From assembly GCF_027913215.1 (NCBI RefSeq), contig NZ_CP115784.1, forward strand, positions 2,737,501 through 2,801,500: 64,000 nucleotides of DNA, in the 5' to 3' direction. The DNA is from Paracoccus aerodenitrificans (lineage in GTDB: Bacteria; Pseudomonadota; Alphaproteobacteria; Rhodobacterales; Rhodobacteraceae). The position numbers were made by a program, and so were the translations under genes. Of the stretch, positions 11,043 through 19,679 are shown in pieces. Each line of letters begins with the position of its first letter. Within the stretch, counting starts at the first letter, position 1. The notes under the pieces were generated by a model. That model was given only the letters and a program-made list of their open reading frames with translations. It was not told where the DNA came from and ran no database searches.

Positions 11043-11711
11043 ATGAACAGACCTGGACGCGCTTTTCTTGCAGGATTTCGCGGCGCGGTTTTCGATCTGG
11101 ATGGAACTCTGGTCGATAGCGAACCCGCCTGGACAAAGGCCAAACGCATCGTTGCGGATCGTCACCATCGCCCGGTTACAACAGAACAACTGGTGGCAAG
11201 CGAAGGCCGCAGCATGGACAGGCTGATCGCCGAAGTCTTCGCGCCGGACACTGCCGACGCCGCGCAATCGATCAAGGAAGCGATCTTCGCAGAGGCCGAA
11301 AACTGGTTGCCTCAACTGCGAAAGCCCATCCCCGGCGCCGCAGATTTTCTCAGAGAGCTTCACGGTTTCGGTCTGGCGGTCGCCCTGTGCTCTTCCTCAC
11401 CGGCATACCTGATCGTCGATGCATTACGCCAGATCGGTGTGGCCGATATCGTCGAGGTGGTTATGTCTGCCGATCCCCTGCCCCGACCCAAACCCGACCC
11501 GATGCCATATATTGTCACCGCCAAGCGTCTCGGTTTTCCGCCCGATCAACTGATCGCCTTCGAAGATTCGGTCCCCGGCGCACGTTCCGCCAAAGATGCC
11601 GGCCTGTTCACTGTTGCCATAGGTCGGCAAGCCACGTCGCCCGAGTTGGCATTCGCCGATCTTCACGCGACAAGCTATGCAGAGCTGCAGGATATGCTGG
11701 GTCTGCCATGA
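11043..11711 (+). CDS. HAD-superfamily phosphatase (beta-phosphoglucomutase/Gph-like)
   Basis: The 222-residue protein shows all HAD motifs: FDLDGTLVDSE at 17-27 with nucleophile D18 and acid/base D20, the LCSSSP serine motif near 118, lysine in RPKPDP, and the acidic AFEDSVPGA motif near 175. The alpha-helical cap between motifs I and II is of the beta-phosphoglucomutase/phosphoglycolate phosphatase type. It probably dephosphorylates a small sugar phosphate or phosphoglycolate in the cytoplasm. The substrate is not determined by these motifs. Confidence 0.9.
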   Translation: MNRPGRAFLAGFRGAVFDLDGTLVDSEPAWTKAKRIVADRHHRPVTTEQLVASEGRSMDRLIAEVFAPDTADAAQSIKEAIFAEAENWLPQLRKPIPGAADFLRELHGFGLAVALCSSSPAYLIVDALRQIGVADIVEVVMSADPLPRPKPDPMPYIVTAKRLGFPPDQLIAFEDSVPGARSAKDAGLFTVAIGRQATSPELAFADLHATSYAELQDMLGLP

Positions 11712-11740
11712 ACCTGCATCGGCCAGTCCAGCCTCTCCCT

Positions 11741-13063
11741 CTACATCCCAAGCACTCTCGGCAACCACAGCGAGATCGCCGGAATATAGGTCACCAGCAT
11801 CAGGAAGGTCAGCGCGGTCAGCAGCCAGGGTACAGCGGCTTTGCTGACCTCTGTAAGACCCAGCCGTGATATCGCCGATCCGACATAGAGATTCAGCCCC
11901 ACCGGCGGCGTACAGAGTCCGATCTCCATATTAACCACCATCATGATTCCGAAATGCACCGGATCCACGCCCAGCTTGACAGCGACCGGATAGAGGATCG
12001 GGGCCATGATCAGCACAATCGCGGATGGCTCCATCACCATGCCGATAAACAGCAGCATGATGTTCACCACCAGCAGGAAGCCAATTTTTCCGAACCCCTG
12101 ATCGACGATCCAGGCGGACAGGCTTTGCGGGATCTGCTCTGAGGTGAGGATAAAGGCGAACATCACTGCATTGGTGATGATATACAGCAGCATCGCCGAC
12201 ATGGCGGCAGATGACAGCAACACGCGCGGCACGTCGCGCAGCTTGATATCCTTATAGACCCAGACCGCGATGATGAACGCATAGACGGCGCTGACGGCGG
12301 CGGCCTCGGTCGGGGTGAAGAACCCGCCATAGATACCGCCCATGATGATCACGATCAGCAGCAGGCCCCAGACCGATTCACGGAATGCGGACCAGCGCTC
12401 GCGCCAGCTTGCCTTCTCCATGCGCGGATAATCATTCGCCCGCGCACGCCAATAGGTCGTGCCGCCCAGCATCGCCGCCAGAAGCAGGCCCGGAATCACA
12501 CCGGCCATGAAAAGCGTGCCGATAGAGGCCGACATCACCGGCTCACCCTCGGGTCCGGTAACGACCATGCCCGTCGTGGCAACCGAATACATCACCAGCA
12601 CGATGGAAGGCGGGATCAGGATACCCAGCCCACCAGAGGTGGCAATCGAGCCGACGCCGAATTGCGGCGGATAACCCTGCTTGACCATCGCCGGGATCAG
12701 GATCGAGCCGACCGCCATCACGGTTGCCGGAGATGAGCCGGAAATGGCAGCGAACAGCGCACAGGCCAGTACCGCTGCCATCCCCATGCCACCATACCAG
12801 TGACCGACCATAGAGGTCGCAAAACGGATCATCCGTCGCGCCACCCCGCCATGAGTCAGGAAATTACCCGCGAGGATGAAGAAGGGGATCGCCATGATCT
12901 CGAATTTCTCGATCCCGGTGAACAGTTTCAGCGCGATACTGTCCAGCGGGATATCGGTAAATGCGAACAGGAACGAGAAAACCGTAAGCCCAAGCGCAAT
13001 CGAAACCGGCATCCCGGTAATCAGAAGCACGGCAAGGATTACGAAAATAATCAGCGCGGTCAT
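11741..13063 (-). CDS. TRAP transporter large permease (DctM family), second system
   Basis: A 440-residue membrane protein of the DctM family with about twelve membrane segments. The pattern GLGILIPPSIVLVMYSV and the C-terminal NMEIGLCTPPVGLNLYVGSA are characteristic. Its start overlaps the stop of the small permease gene by 4 bases, so the two are coupled. The sequence differs clearly from the DctM at 6.3-7.6 kb, so this is a separate system. No binding-protein gene is adjacent, which is unusual. Confidence 0.95.
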   Translation of the reverse strand: MTALIIFVILAVLLITGMPVSIALGLTVFSFLFAFTDIPLDSIALKLFTGIEKFEIMAIPFFILAGNFLTHGGVARRMIRFATSMVGHWYGGMGMAAVLACALFAAISGSSPATVMAVGSILIPAMVKQGYPPQFGVGSIATSGGLGILIPPSIVLVMYSVATTGMVVTGPEGEPVMSASIGTLFMAGVIPGLLLAAMLGGTTYWRARANDYPRMEKASWRERWSAFRESVWGLLLIVIIMGGIYGGFFTPTEAAAVSAVYAFIIAVWVYKDIKLRDVPRVLLSSAAMSAMLLYIITNAVMFAFILTSEQIPQSLSAWIVDQGFGKIGFLLVVNIMLLFIGMVMEPSAIVLIMAPILYPVAVKLGVDPVHFGIMMVVNMEIGLCTPPVGLNLYVGSAISRLGLTEVSKAAVPWLLTALTFLMLVTYIPAISLWLPRVLGM

Positions 13064-13692
13064 GCCTTGCCCTCCGCCGCAGCTTCAGCTTCGTCCTCAA
13101 CGCCCTCGACAGTGTCGAAGCTGTGATGAGCGATCTCACCTGTGCGCAGGAACATCCATAATGCCTGAACGAAGCGGAAGCACATCAGCGCAGATCCAAG
13201 AGGAACGGCGAGATAGACAATCCACATCTTGATTTCGAGATCCGGGGAAACCTGCCCGTTGCGGTAAACCTCATGGACGAAATCAAAGCCGATCCAAGCC
13301 ACGATAAAGGTGAAGATGATCCCGCCCGACATCGCAATCGTGGTGATGATGGTCTTCGCCGTACCTTCCAGCCGCTCTGACAATATATCGACGCCGACAT
13401 GAATGCCGATCCGGACGCCATAGGCCGCGCCGAACTTGGCCATCCAGACGAACAGATAAATACAGGCCTCCTGAGCCCAGAGAAGATTCAGTCGACGAAG
13501 AAACGAGTAGAAATCACGCGAGCCGGTGCTCAGCCACTCGATCCCCCAGCCACGGCTCGCCCGGACAAGATCGGCGGTCAGATCAAGCGCATAACGCTGC
13601 GTGACCGCTACGAATATCAGGATCGTCGCTGCCGCCATCAGCAGAACGATAAAGGTCTCCTCGAACCTGTCCAGGAAACGCAACATTCCCAC
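13060..13692 (-). CDS. TRAP transporter small permease (DctQ family), second system
   Basis: A 210-residue DctQ-type protein with four main membrane segments and an acidic cytoplasmic tail (HSFDTVEGVEDEAEAAAEG). It is longer than the first DctQ and contains an extra stretch (about 45-75) between the first two membrane segments, as in the TAXI/large-type DctQ proteins. It is the first gene of a two-gene unit with the DctM above. Upstream there is only a short intergenic region and then a GntR regulator in the same direction. Confidence 0.88.
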   Translation of the reverse strand: MGMLRFLDRFEETFIVLLMAAATILIFVAVTQRYALDLTADLVRASRGWGIEWLSTGSRDFYSFLRRLNLLWAQEACIYLFVWMAKFGAAYGVRIGIHVGVDILSERLEGTAKTIITTIAMSGGIIFTFIVAWIGFDFVHEVYRNGQVSPDLEIKMWIVYLAVPLGSALMCFRFVQALWMFLRTGEIAHHSFDTVEGVEDEAEAAAEGKA

Positions 13693-14031
13693 CTCCCGTT
13701 TCTTTTTGACCGGCGCATATATCCGGTTTCATTAGCCCTAGGGGGTCTCCCGCGCCGGTCGAACAGGTCAGCCCCATGATCGCGCAAGTTAACACAACCA
13801 CCTCCCTGGCTATCCCTGACGGCACGAACAAGCCCCGAACCAGCCGGATCCTTGCTGGCAGCATAACATTCTTATGACGATTTTTCGCTGCTGCCTATGT
13901 CACAAATCATCATCGCCGCAATTGCATAAGCCTATGGCACCAGACTGCTTTCAGCTATGGCCCAGCAAGCTGCGACTGAAACGGTATCGTCCGTTCCATC
14001 TTGAGATCAGGGTATGTAGAAAATACCGGCG
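13693..14031. other. Intergenic region, no gene seen
   Basis: These 339 bases separate the second TRAP permease pair from the GntR gene. I looked here for a dctP-type binding-protein gene or its remains and saw none on either strand. It should hold the promoter of the permease pair. A purine-rich GGGAGGTGG stretch occurs on the minus strand near 13800. Confidence 0.55.
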
Positions 14032-14733
14032 TCAGGCCGCAGGTTCAGGCCTACGGCGTTCAAACAGCCGCTCGCGTGATCCAAGAAGATGCTCACGCAT
14101 ACGCCGACGCGCAGTTTCGCTGTCACCATCCCGGATAGCCTCGAAAATCTGCGTATGCTCGGCAAGAATGCGCACAAGACCATGTGTCTCGCGCTTGGCC
14201 GAAGCGCCGTGGAACTTCATGCCAGCGGCGATATGATCCTTCAGCGCCCCAAGCGCGGTCGAGAAATAGCTGTTTTCGCTGGCCAATGCCACGGCAAGAT
14301 GAAACTGGAAATCCGCGTCATCGCGATGGATCTGCCGGTTGGTGGCGTCGCGCATTAGTTCAAGCGCTGATGTGATCTCTGCCAGACTTTCTGCGGTCTG
14401 ACGCTCTGCCGCACGAGCAGCCGACTCAGGCTCTATGGTTAAACGAAACTCATAGCAAGCAAGCAGGTCGGCGACATTTTCCAGCATGCCGAATCCCAGA
14501 GGGTTTCTGAGCCCCTGCGTGCGCACAAAACTTCCGGCGCCCTGCCTTGAATAGATCAGCCCGCGTTCGCGCAGCCGCCGGAGTGCCTCGCGCACGATCG
14601 GGCGGGACACCTCGAACTCGGCGGCGAGTTCGTGTTCTGTCGGCAGCCGTTCATCGTCCGCATAGGCGCCCGACTTGATGGATTGCTCAAGCCGCTCGAA
14701 AACGACATCTGCTAAACTGCGACGCGGGATCAT
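14032..14733 (-). CDS. GntR-family regulator, FadR subgroup (FCD domain)
   Basis: The 233-residue protein has a winged helix at about 8-75 (LPTEHELAAEFEVSRPIVRE holds the recognition helix) followed by GLIYSRQGAGSFV. A C-terminal all-helical FCD ligand domain follows, with metal-ligand-type histidines in FQFHLAVA and in LAEHTQIFEAI. FCD regulators usually answer to carboxylates, which fits a role in controlling the adjacent TRAP permeases. A possible autoregulatory operator lies just upstream at 14761-14786. Confidence 0.93.
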   Translation of the reverse strand: MIPRRSLADVVFERLEQSIKSGAYADDERLPTEHELAAEFEVSRPIVREALRRLRERGLIYSRQGAGSFVRTQGLRNPLGFGMLENVADLLACYEFRLTIEPESAARAAERQTAESLAEITSALELMRDATNRQIHRDDADFQFHLAVALASENSYFSTALGALKDHIAAGMKFHGASAKRETHGLVRILAEHTQIFEAIRDGDSETARRRMREHLLGSRERLFERRRPEPAA

Positions 14734-14746
14734 CTGGCTACCTTCG

Positions 14747-14989
14747 TTACGCTTGACTCGTTAGAATATTATCTAATTGTAACAATGTTTTAAGCACCTT
14801 GAAAACACCCGAGTTCAGTGAGATGTTGCTGTTGTCAGCAACCGACTTCATGAGGTCGCGACAGCACTTAATGACGCATCGCCCGAAGAACTGCCAATCG
14901 CACTGCCGGAGCGGCGGCGGCTTCTTGCCGTAAGATGACGTTGACGTAGCGATGACTGCCGCCAACGCCGTAGCTGCGGCAATCTTCAT
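14747..14989 (-). CDS. Possible small exported protein
   Basis: An 80-codon frame starts at 14989 behind a plausible ribosome site (AGGAAA, 7 bases upstream). It begins with a signal-peptide-like stretch (MKIAAATALAAVIATSTSS) and has four cysteines in the middle. I recognise no family. Against it, its last codons cover the putative GntR operator and the composition is more AT-rich than its neighbours. Treat as tentative. Confidence 0.3.
   Translation of the reverse strand: MKIAAATALAAVIATSTSSYGKKPPPLRQCDWQFFGRCVIKCCRDLMKSVADNSNISLNSGVFKVLKTLLQLDNILTSQA
14761..14786. promoter_or_regulatory. Putative GntR operator
   Basis: TTAGA (14761-14765) and TCTAA (14772-14776) are inverted around 6 bases. 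Directly after them ATTGT-A-ACAAT (14776-14786) forms a second small palindrome. Both sit 28-53 bases upstream of the GntR start, where an autoregulatory site would be expected. Assignment is by position and symmetry only. Confidence 0.35.
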
Positions 14990-15459
14990 CTCGTTTTCCT
15001 GAGATCGACAGGCCGGTTTCGTGCCGGATCCGGTAGCCTCAAGGGCGAAAGAAAAATGGATTTACAAGTTTTTAACAATACCCAAATATGGCGAAAAATC
15101 CGATTTTCCGACGAGATCGTGAACAGTTTAGGCACATTTCCGCACATCCTCCGTACAGTTCGACCGCTCAGAATCACCCGTTGCGCAAGTGCTCGGAGAG
15201 CCGATCCTGAGTGACGCCCCTCCCCGGGAGCAACAGTAGATCGGACAAACCCTGCAAAAGAGCCGGTACTCGAATGACCAGCACTGATCGCAGAGCAACG
15301 CCCTGCCGTCGATCGCATCTTCATCATGCCCTGATGGTTATTTCCATGCCGAACATGACCGACACGCCAGGCTCAAGTCAATTAAGTGACTGAAAGTATG
15401 GTTAATTATTGATTAATAAAAATCAAATACTATAAGAAAACTGCACGAAAAACCATCAG
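14990..15459. other. Long non-coding stretch
   Basis: About 470 bases with no convincing gene, RNA or mobile element. The part at 15380-15450 is markedly AT-rich compared with the surroundings. A 113-codon open frame on the minus strand (14986-15327) has no recognisable features and I do not call it. Confidence 0.45.
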
Positions 15460-15918
15460 TCAGATGATTTGATCGCCAAGAAGCACAGCAACACGTTTGC
15501 GGAAATGTGGCACGGCCCGGGGGTGAATTATAAACTCTCTGACCGGCATAAGCTGCCAGTACTGGCCCTCATCTCCGAAACGGATATTCTCGATATCAGT
15601 GCCACTGAGCCTGCCCGTATAGAAGACCGAAACGAGATCTGGATCTAAAGGACTGCGAAACGCCGTCCGCGATTCGAGTCGATCCGGCGACAGCGTTAAC
15701 CCGAACTCTTCCTGCAACTCACGTAATGCGCATTCTTCGGGCGTTTCGTCGCCTTCTCTGCCTCCTCCGGGCAGATCACAGTGGGCCGGCTAAGGAATAT
15801 GATCGAAATCATCGCGCAGATAAACCAGCACAGCATCGTCGATGGTCAGTATCAGCTTGGCCGCGGCAAAATCGTCTCCTTCAGCCCAGAATACCGGCGT
15901 CGTCAGGGGATCGCTCAC
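15460..15918 (-). pseudogene. Nudix hydrolase gene interrupted by an in-frame amber codon
   Basis: Reading from a GTG at 15918 gives a 152-residue Nudix protein in a single frame apart from one TAG at 15790-15792 (codon 43). The Nudix box follows that stop: GGGREGDETPEECALRELQEEFGL fits G-x5-E-x7-R-E-x2-E-E-x-G and is complete. The residue lost is probably Trp: relatives read close to PWPGMWDLPGGG, and here the codons read P-stop-P-A-H-C-D-L-P-G-G-G, so a TGG to TAG change is the simplest cause. The GTG overlaps the stop of the upstream amidohydrolase gene, so the pair was coupled. Unless the stop is suppressed or is a sequencing error, the enzyme is not made whole. Confidence 0.85.
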
Positions 15919-16790
15919 TCGGCAGCGACCTTAACGATGCTTTGATCCGGGCGAAGCCGGGCGATCCGGGTCAGGACATGACCGAGCCGTGCAGCGAAGG
16001 CATCGAACTGCCGAGACGGCTCGGTGCGGGTCTCATCAAGATACAGGGCGCGGTCGATTTCCACCTGGAGCACATGCACACCCTGCGAGGGGCGGCCATA
16101 TGCGTTGGCGACATAAGCACCGGAAAACGGAGCATTGAACCGCAATCTGAAATCCGCCTGACGGAACAGATGACCGACATTCTCGCGAAGCTGCGCCCCG
16201 CAACTGACGCCGTGCCGGTCACCGATAACGACCTCGGGAAGCGGCGGCACCATGTGACTGACCGCTTCATGCGGCATCGAGTGCATGTCAATGATGATCG
16301 CCCAGCCGAAACGAGACATGGCCTGCTCGACCAACTCGCGCAAAGCGGCGTGATAAGGTCGCCAATAGGTGTCGATCCGGCGCTTGGCCTCGGCCATAGG
16401 AATAGGTGCGTTCCGGATCGGCCTGGCACCGGACACGACCCGGGGAATGACACCCAGCCCGGCATGTGCACGCGGCGTCGTCGGCCGGTGCGGACCGCAC
16501 TGAACGGCTTCGGGATCAAGCTCGGATGTACCCCGGTTCAGATCCACGATGCTGCGCGGCACCCGCGAGGCAAGCGTCACCGCGCCCGCGTCCAGCACAG
16601 GTTCTATCAGCCGGTCGATAAACGCGTCCTCGCTTGACCGCAGCGCGGCGACATCAAGGCGGGATTCCTGCAAAAACCAGTCAGGAAATTCACGGCCCGA
16701 ATGCGGCGAACAGAAAATGACGCCGCTTTCCCAGACCTGCGGCTGCCGCAGTATATAGCCGTGAGAATCCATCATTGGTGCCAAATCCAT
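15915..16790 (-). CDS. N-formylglutamate amidohydrolase family protein
   Basis: The protein matches the N-formylglutamate amidohydrolase (HutG2-like) family: SPHSGREFP near the start carries the metal-binding histidine, DLNRG follows in the middle, and IIDMHSMP is the third signature. The family hydrolyses N-formylglutamate to glutamate and formate in histidine breakdown, but no other hut gene is near, so its real substrate may be another formyl or acyl amino acid. I give the ATG at 16790 (291 residues). ATGs at 16775 and 16772 are equally possible because no start has a strong ribosome site. Confidence 0.85.
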   Translation of the reverse strand: MDLAPMMDSHGYILRQPQVWESGVIFCSPHSGREFPDWFLQESRLDVAALRSSEDAFIDRLIEPVLDAGAVTLASRVPRSIVDLNRGTSELDPEAVQCGPHRPTTPRAHAGLGVIPRVVSGARPIRNAPIPMAEAKRRIDTYWRPYHAALRELVEQAMSRFGWAIIIDMHSMPHEAVSHMVPPLPEVVIGDRHGVSCGAQLRENVGHLFRQADFRLRFNAPFSGAYVANAYGRPSQGVHVLQVEIDRALYLDETRTEPSRQFDAFAARLGHVLTRIARLRPDQSIVKVAAE

Positions 16791-16951
16791 AAATTGCTTC
16801 GGTTTGCGCACCGAGGCGGCATAACTCAATACCACGCTTATAGCGTCGCATATTTCTGTCGCCAACTGCCTTGAAACCCCAAAGCAGTGCCTATATAGAC
16901 CCCCGAACCGACGCGAATCTGCGCCCCGTCCGGGCCGAATCGCACGGGAAC

Positions 16952-17026
16952 GGGCGGTTAGCTCAGCGGTAGAGCACTACGTTGACATCGTAGTGGCCAC
17001 TGGTTCGATCCCAGTACCGCCCACCA
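16952..17026 (+). tRNA. tRNA-Val (anticodon GAC)
   Basis: A complete cloverleaf of 75 bases: acceptor arm GGGCGGT pairs with ACCGCCC (17016-17022), anticodon stem CTACG/CGTAG encloses loop TTGACAT with anticodon GAC, and the T arm reads ACTGG-TTCGATC-CCAGT. The CCA end is encoded. Confidence 0.97.
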
Positions 17027-17105
17027 TTTTCGCGCCCCCGGACATGGGCCGGGGGTATTTCAGTTTCAAGGCGCTTGGCTGAGCGCCGCGATGAGGAGAA
17101 GGCCG

Positions 17106-17231
17106 ATGAAGGTTCGTAACTCGCTCCGCTCGCTCAAGAGCCGCCACCGGGATTGCCAGGTGGTGCGCCGCAAGGGCCGGATCTACGTTATCAATAAGAC
17201 CAACCGCCGCTTCAAAGCCCGTCAGGGTTAA
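17106..17231 (+). CDS. rpmJ: 50S ribosomal protein L36
   Basis: A 41-residue, very basic protein beginning [20 protein letters not shown] and ending RRFKARQG, the L36 form found in alphaproteobacteria. This version keeps only one of the zinc-ribbon cysteines (Cys17), as in the C-minus (zinc-independent) L36 type. AGGAGAAGG lies 5 bases before the ATG. It is a stand-alone gene after tRNA-Val and is followed by a good terminator. Confidence 0.96.
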   Translation: MKVRNSLRSLKSRHRDCQVVRRKGRIYVINKTNRRFKARQG

Positions 17232-17269
17232 TTGCGACGGACACGGCCCGAAAGGGTCAAAAACTGAGG

Positions 17270-17297
17270 CCCGCCCCGGAGACGAGGCGGGTTTTTT
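17270..17297 (+). terminator. Intrinsic terminator after rpmJ
   Basis: CCCGCC (17270-17275) pairs with GGCGGG (17286-17291) across a 10-base loop and is followed directly by six T residues (17292-17297), a classical rho-independent terminator 38 bases after the rpmJ stop. Confidence 0.9.
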
Positions 17298-17530
17298 GGT
17301 TTGAAGGCGGGCGATTGGCGTTGAGTGCAAAGCCTTCGCTCAGCTACCCGCGCCATCGCGACCGGCAGGCAGAGCGTAAATGCAGAAGACGTTGGCAAAA
17401 ACCAACACCCGGAAGCGTCCGCAATGCGGACCCGACAGAGCTTCGGTCAGGGCGCAGGCAATTTCATCGATATTTCTGCCCATCTGACGTTAGAACGCCC
17501 GCTTCGGCCCATATTTCCTATGCTGAACGC

Positions 17531-18517
17531 TCAGACCGGAAACCCGCTCGCCAGACGAAGGCCGCCGACCTCTATGCTGCGCCAGTTGACCATCGGCCCG
17601 GTCAGCAATTTCCCGACCACAGGATGCGCCTTGTCCAGCACGCCGAGATGAACCAGAAGCGCCGTGATCGCAGCCTCGGATGCGCGCGTTCCGCCATCTT
17701 CGATCTTTACCGCCACCCCAAGCTTGCGATCGGGAATAATCGCAATGAACACAGCCTCCGCGCCGGTTTTAACGGCGACGCGACCACCCATTGCCCGCAT
17801 CAACTCTGTGCAGGCACGACCCTCATCCGCGACAAGCTCCGGATAGGTGCACATCGCCTGCACCAACCTGGACATGGCCTGTCCACGCGTATCCTCTTTC
17901 GGTTGAGCGAAAGCAGCCATTGCCCGGGCCAGTCCGGTAATCGAGCCGGCGAAATTCGGCGCAGAGCAACCATCTATCCCGACACCGGCCGGCTCTTCGC
18001 CGGTAACCTCGGCAGTAACCGACCGAATCGCCTGCTGGAGCGGGTGATCCAGCTCGACATATTCCGGCCCGGCCTTTTCATGCCGCACCCAGGACAAGAA
18101 CCCCGCATGTTTTCCGGAACAGTTATTGTGCAGTTGACTGGGCGCATGATCGCCGCAGGTCAGCAGCCGGTTTTCGTCCTTGTTCCACGGCATGTGACAG
18201 CCGCAGCGTAGATCGGTCTCGGAAAGCCCCATGCCCTCAAGCCAGGAGCGGACCTTTCCGACATGCAAGGCCGCTCCGCTATGTGAGGCACAGGACAGGG
18301 CAAGCTGCTCGGCCCCCAGCCCGGCAGCATCCGCCGCACCTGATTCGACCAGCGGCAGAGCCTGAATGATCTTGCACGAAGAACGAGGAAAGATGATCGC
18401 CGACGGATCCCCCCATGCCTCGACAATGCCCCGCCCGTCATGGATGACTGCATGCCCTCGATGGACGCCTTCACGCAGCCCACCGCGCCAAATTTCGATC
18501 AGTTCCGCCGCCGGCAT
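17531..18517 (-). CDS. Asparaginase family protein (Rhizobium etli type)
   Basis: The start at 18517 is preceded by GAGGAAG and gives 328 residues. It belongs to the asparaginase II family typified by the thermolabile R. etli enzyme (PF06089), unrelated to E. coli AnsA/AnsB. Signatures seen are PRSSCKIIQALPLVESGAAD near 45-65, SCASHSG near 83 and NNCSGKHAGFL near 135; the conserved Ser/Lys and Cys residues lie in these. It should deamidate asparagine to aspartate and ammonia in the cytoplasm. There is no obvious operon partner. Confidence 0.92.
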   Translation of the reverse strand: MPAAELIEIWRGGLREGVHRGHAVIHDGRGIVEAWGDPSAIIFPRSSCKIIQALPLVESGAADAAGLGAEQLALSCASHSGAALHVGKVRSWLEGMGLSETDLRCGCHMPWNKDENRLLTCGDHAPSQLHNNCSGKHAGFLSWVRHEKAGPEYVELDHPLQQAIRSVTAEVTGEEPAGVGIDGCSAPNFAGSITGLARAMAAFAQPKEDTRGQAMSRLVQAMCTYPELVADEGRACTELMRAMGGRVAVKTGAEAVFIAIIPDRKLGVAVKIEDGGTRASEAAITALLVHLGVLDKAHPVVGKLLTGPMVNWRSIEVGGLRLASGFPV

Positions 18518-18663
18518 GTTTCTGCTTCCTCTCATTTTCCTGACAAATACGCGATTTCCTGCCGAATGGGCTTTTTTCGCGCCTGTATTTGGCGTTATCT
18601 TGACGGCAGAACGTAGCAAAGGCCACAGGCATCGTTAAGAACGCTATCGGCAGGAGGCAGAAG

Positions 18664-19188
18664 ATGAACATGAATACGCTGCGCGGCGCTGCCGCAATTC
18701 TGGCAGTTGCAGCCGGTTTTTCCGGGGCCGCCCAGGCACAGGATTCCACCAACGTCGTCGCAACCGAGGGCGACTGGACAGTATTCGCCGGCAGCAGCCC
18801 CCGCGAATGCTGGGCGGTCTCTCCGCCCAAATCCACCGTTAACACCAAGGACGGCCAGACAGTGGAAGTCCAGCGGGGCGACATCCGCCTTTATGTTGCC
18901 TATCGTCCCGGCTCAGCCGGAGAGGTCAGCTTCACCGGCGGATATCCTTTCAACCCCGGCTCGACAGTTTCGGTCAATATCGGCGGGCAGGGTTTCGACC
19001 TGTTCACGGAAGGCGAAAACGCCTGGACCGGCTCTTCCGCAGAGGACGCACGTCTGATTGCCGCCCTCCGCGCAGGTGCAGAGGCAACCGTCACCGGCAT
19101 GTCGTCTCGCGGAACCCGAACAGTCGACACGTTCAGCCTGTCGGGCATCACCGCCGCGACCAATGCCGCCAAGGCGCAGTGCCAGTAA
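18664..19188 (+). CDS. IalB-family (invasion associated locus B) exported protein
   Basis: This 174-residue protein has a Sec signal (about 1-25, ending AAQAQ) and then the pattern GDWTVFAGSSPRECWAVSPP, the start of the IalB domain (PF06776). It has two cysteines, one in RECWA and one in the C-terminal AQCQ, which could form a disulfide. Proteins of this family are common periplasmic or outer-membrane-associated proteins in alphaproteobacteria. The invasion name comes from Bartonella and does not imply pathogenicity. Monocistronic. Confidence 0.85.
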   Translation: MNMNTLRGAAAILAVAAGFSGAAQAQDSTNVVATEGDWTVFAGSSPRECWAVSPPKSTVNTKDGQTVEVQRGDIRLYVAYRPGSAGEVSFTGGYPFNPGSTVSVNIGGQGFDLFTEGENAWTGSSAEDARLIAALRAGAEATVTGMSSRGTRTVDTFSLSGITAATNAAKAQCQ

Positions 19189-19232
19189 TACCGACCCTGG
19201 GGTGACCCGTCTGAGCCGGTTATCAAAGCTTT

Positions 19233-19269
19233 CATGACAGCCAGTTGTGTTTTCCATCTGGCTGTCATG
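19233..19269. repeat. Perfect 12-bp inverted repeat
   Basis: CATGACAGCCAG (19233-19244) and CTGGCTGTCATG (19258-19269) are exact inverted copies around a 13-base loop, 44 bases after the IalB gene. It may end that transcript, but the bases after the stem on the plus strand are TGAAAAAA rather than T residues, so it is not a textbook terminator. Confidence 0.6.
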
Positions 19270-19444
19270 TGAAAAAATATCAGGCTCGGCCTGTGATCAT
19301 CTCAAGCTGGTGGTTCTAGTGATCAATTCGACGCTAATGCCAGTCGGTCACACCTTAATGATCAGCACCACCCGCTCACTCTGCAAAGCATCATCAGCAT
19401 TTTCCGCTTGAGATTGCCCGCTTGCCACTGCTAAACGCGTCGAC

Positions 19445-19534
19445 GGAGACGTGGCCGAGCGGTCGAAGGCACACCCCTGCTAAGGGTGCATACCGGAAAC
19501 GGTATCGAGGGTTCGAATCCCTTCGTCTCCGCCA
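19445..19534 (+). tRNA. tRNA-Ser (anticodon GCT)
   Basis: A 90-base tRNA with long variable arm: acceptor GGAGACG pairs with CGTCTCC (19524-19530), anticodon stem CACCC/GGGTG with loop holding GCT, variable stem ACCG/CGGT, T arm GAGGG-TTCGAAT-CCCTT, and an encoded GCCA end. tRNA-Ser genes are common integration sites, and the DNA that follows is accessory. Confidence 0.97.
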
Positions 19535-19679
19535 CTATGCATTGATTTCATTAGGCAAATTGGTGCTCAGTTCATACTACCCATGAACTACCCATGCGAC
19601 GTTCAGGGCTTTGAGGCGCTGTTTCACCCTGTCTGTTGCGGTATGAATGCCGCGATAGACGACGTAGAAAGTGCGTAAC

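Noticed and set aside
14986..15327. 113-codon open frame on the minus strand in the 15-kb gap
   Set aside because: No ribosome site, no domain, odd composition; more likely chance.
19541..19679. Minus-strand frame after tRNA-Ser that could be the tail of an integrase
   Set aside because: Only about 34 codons with no catalytic residue; the resemblance was too weak to call.
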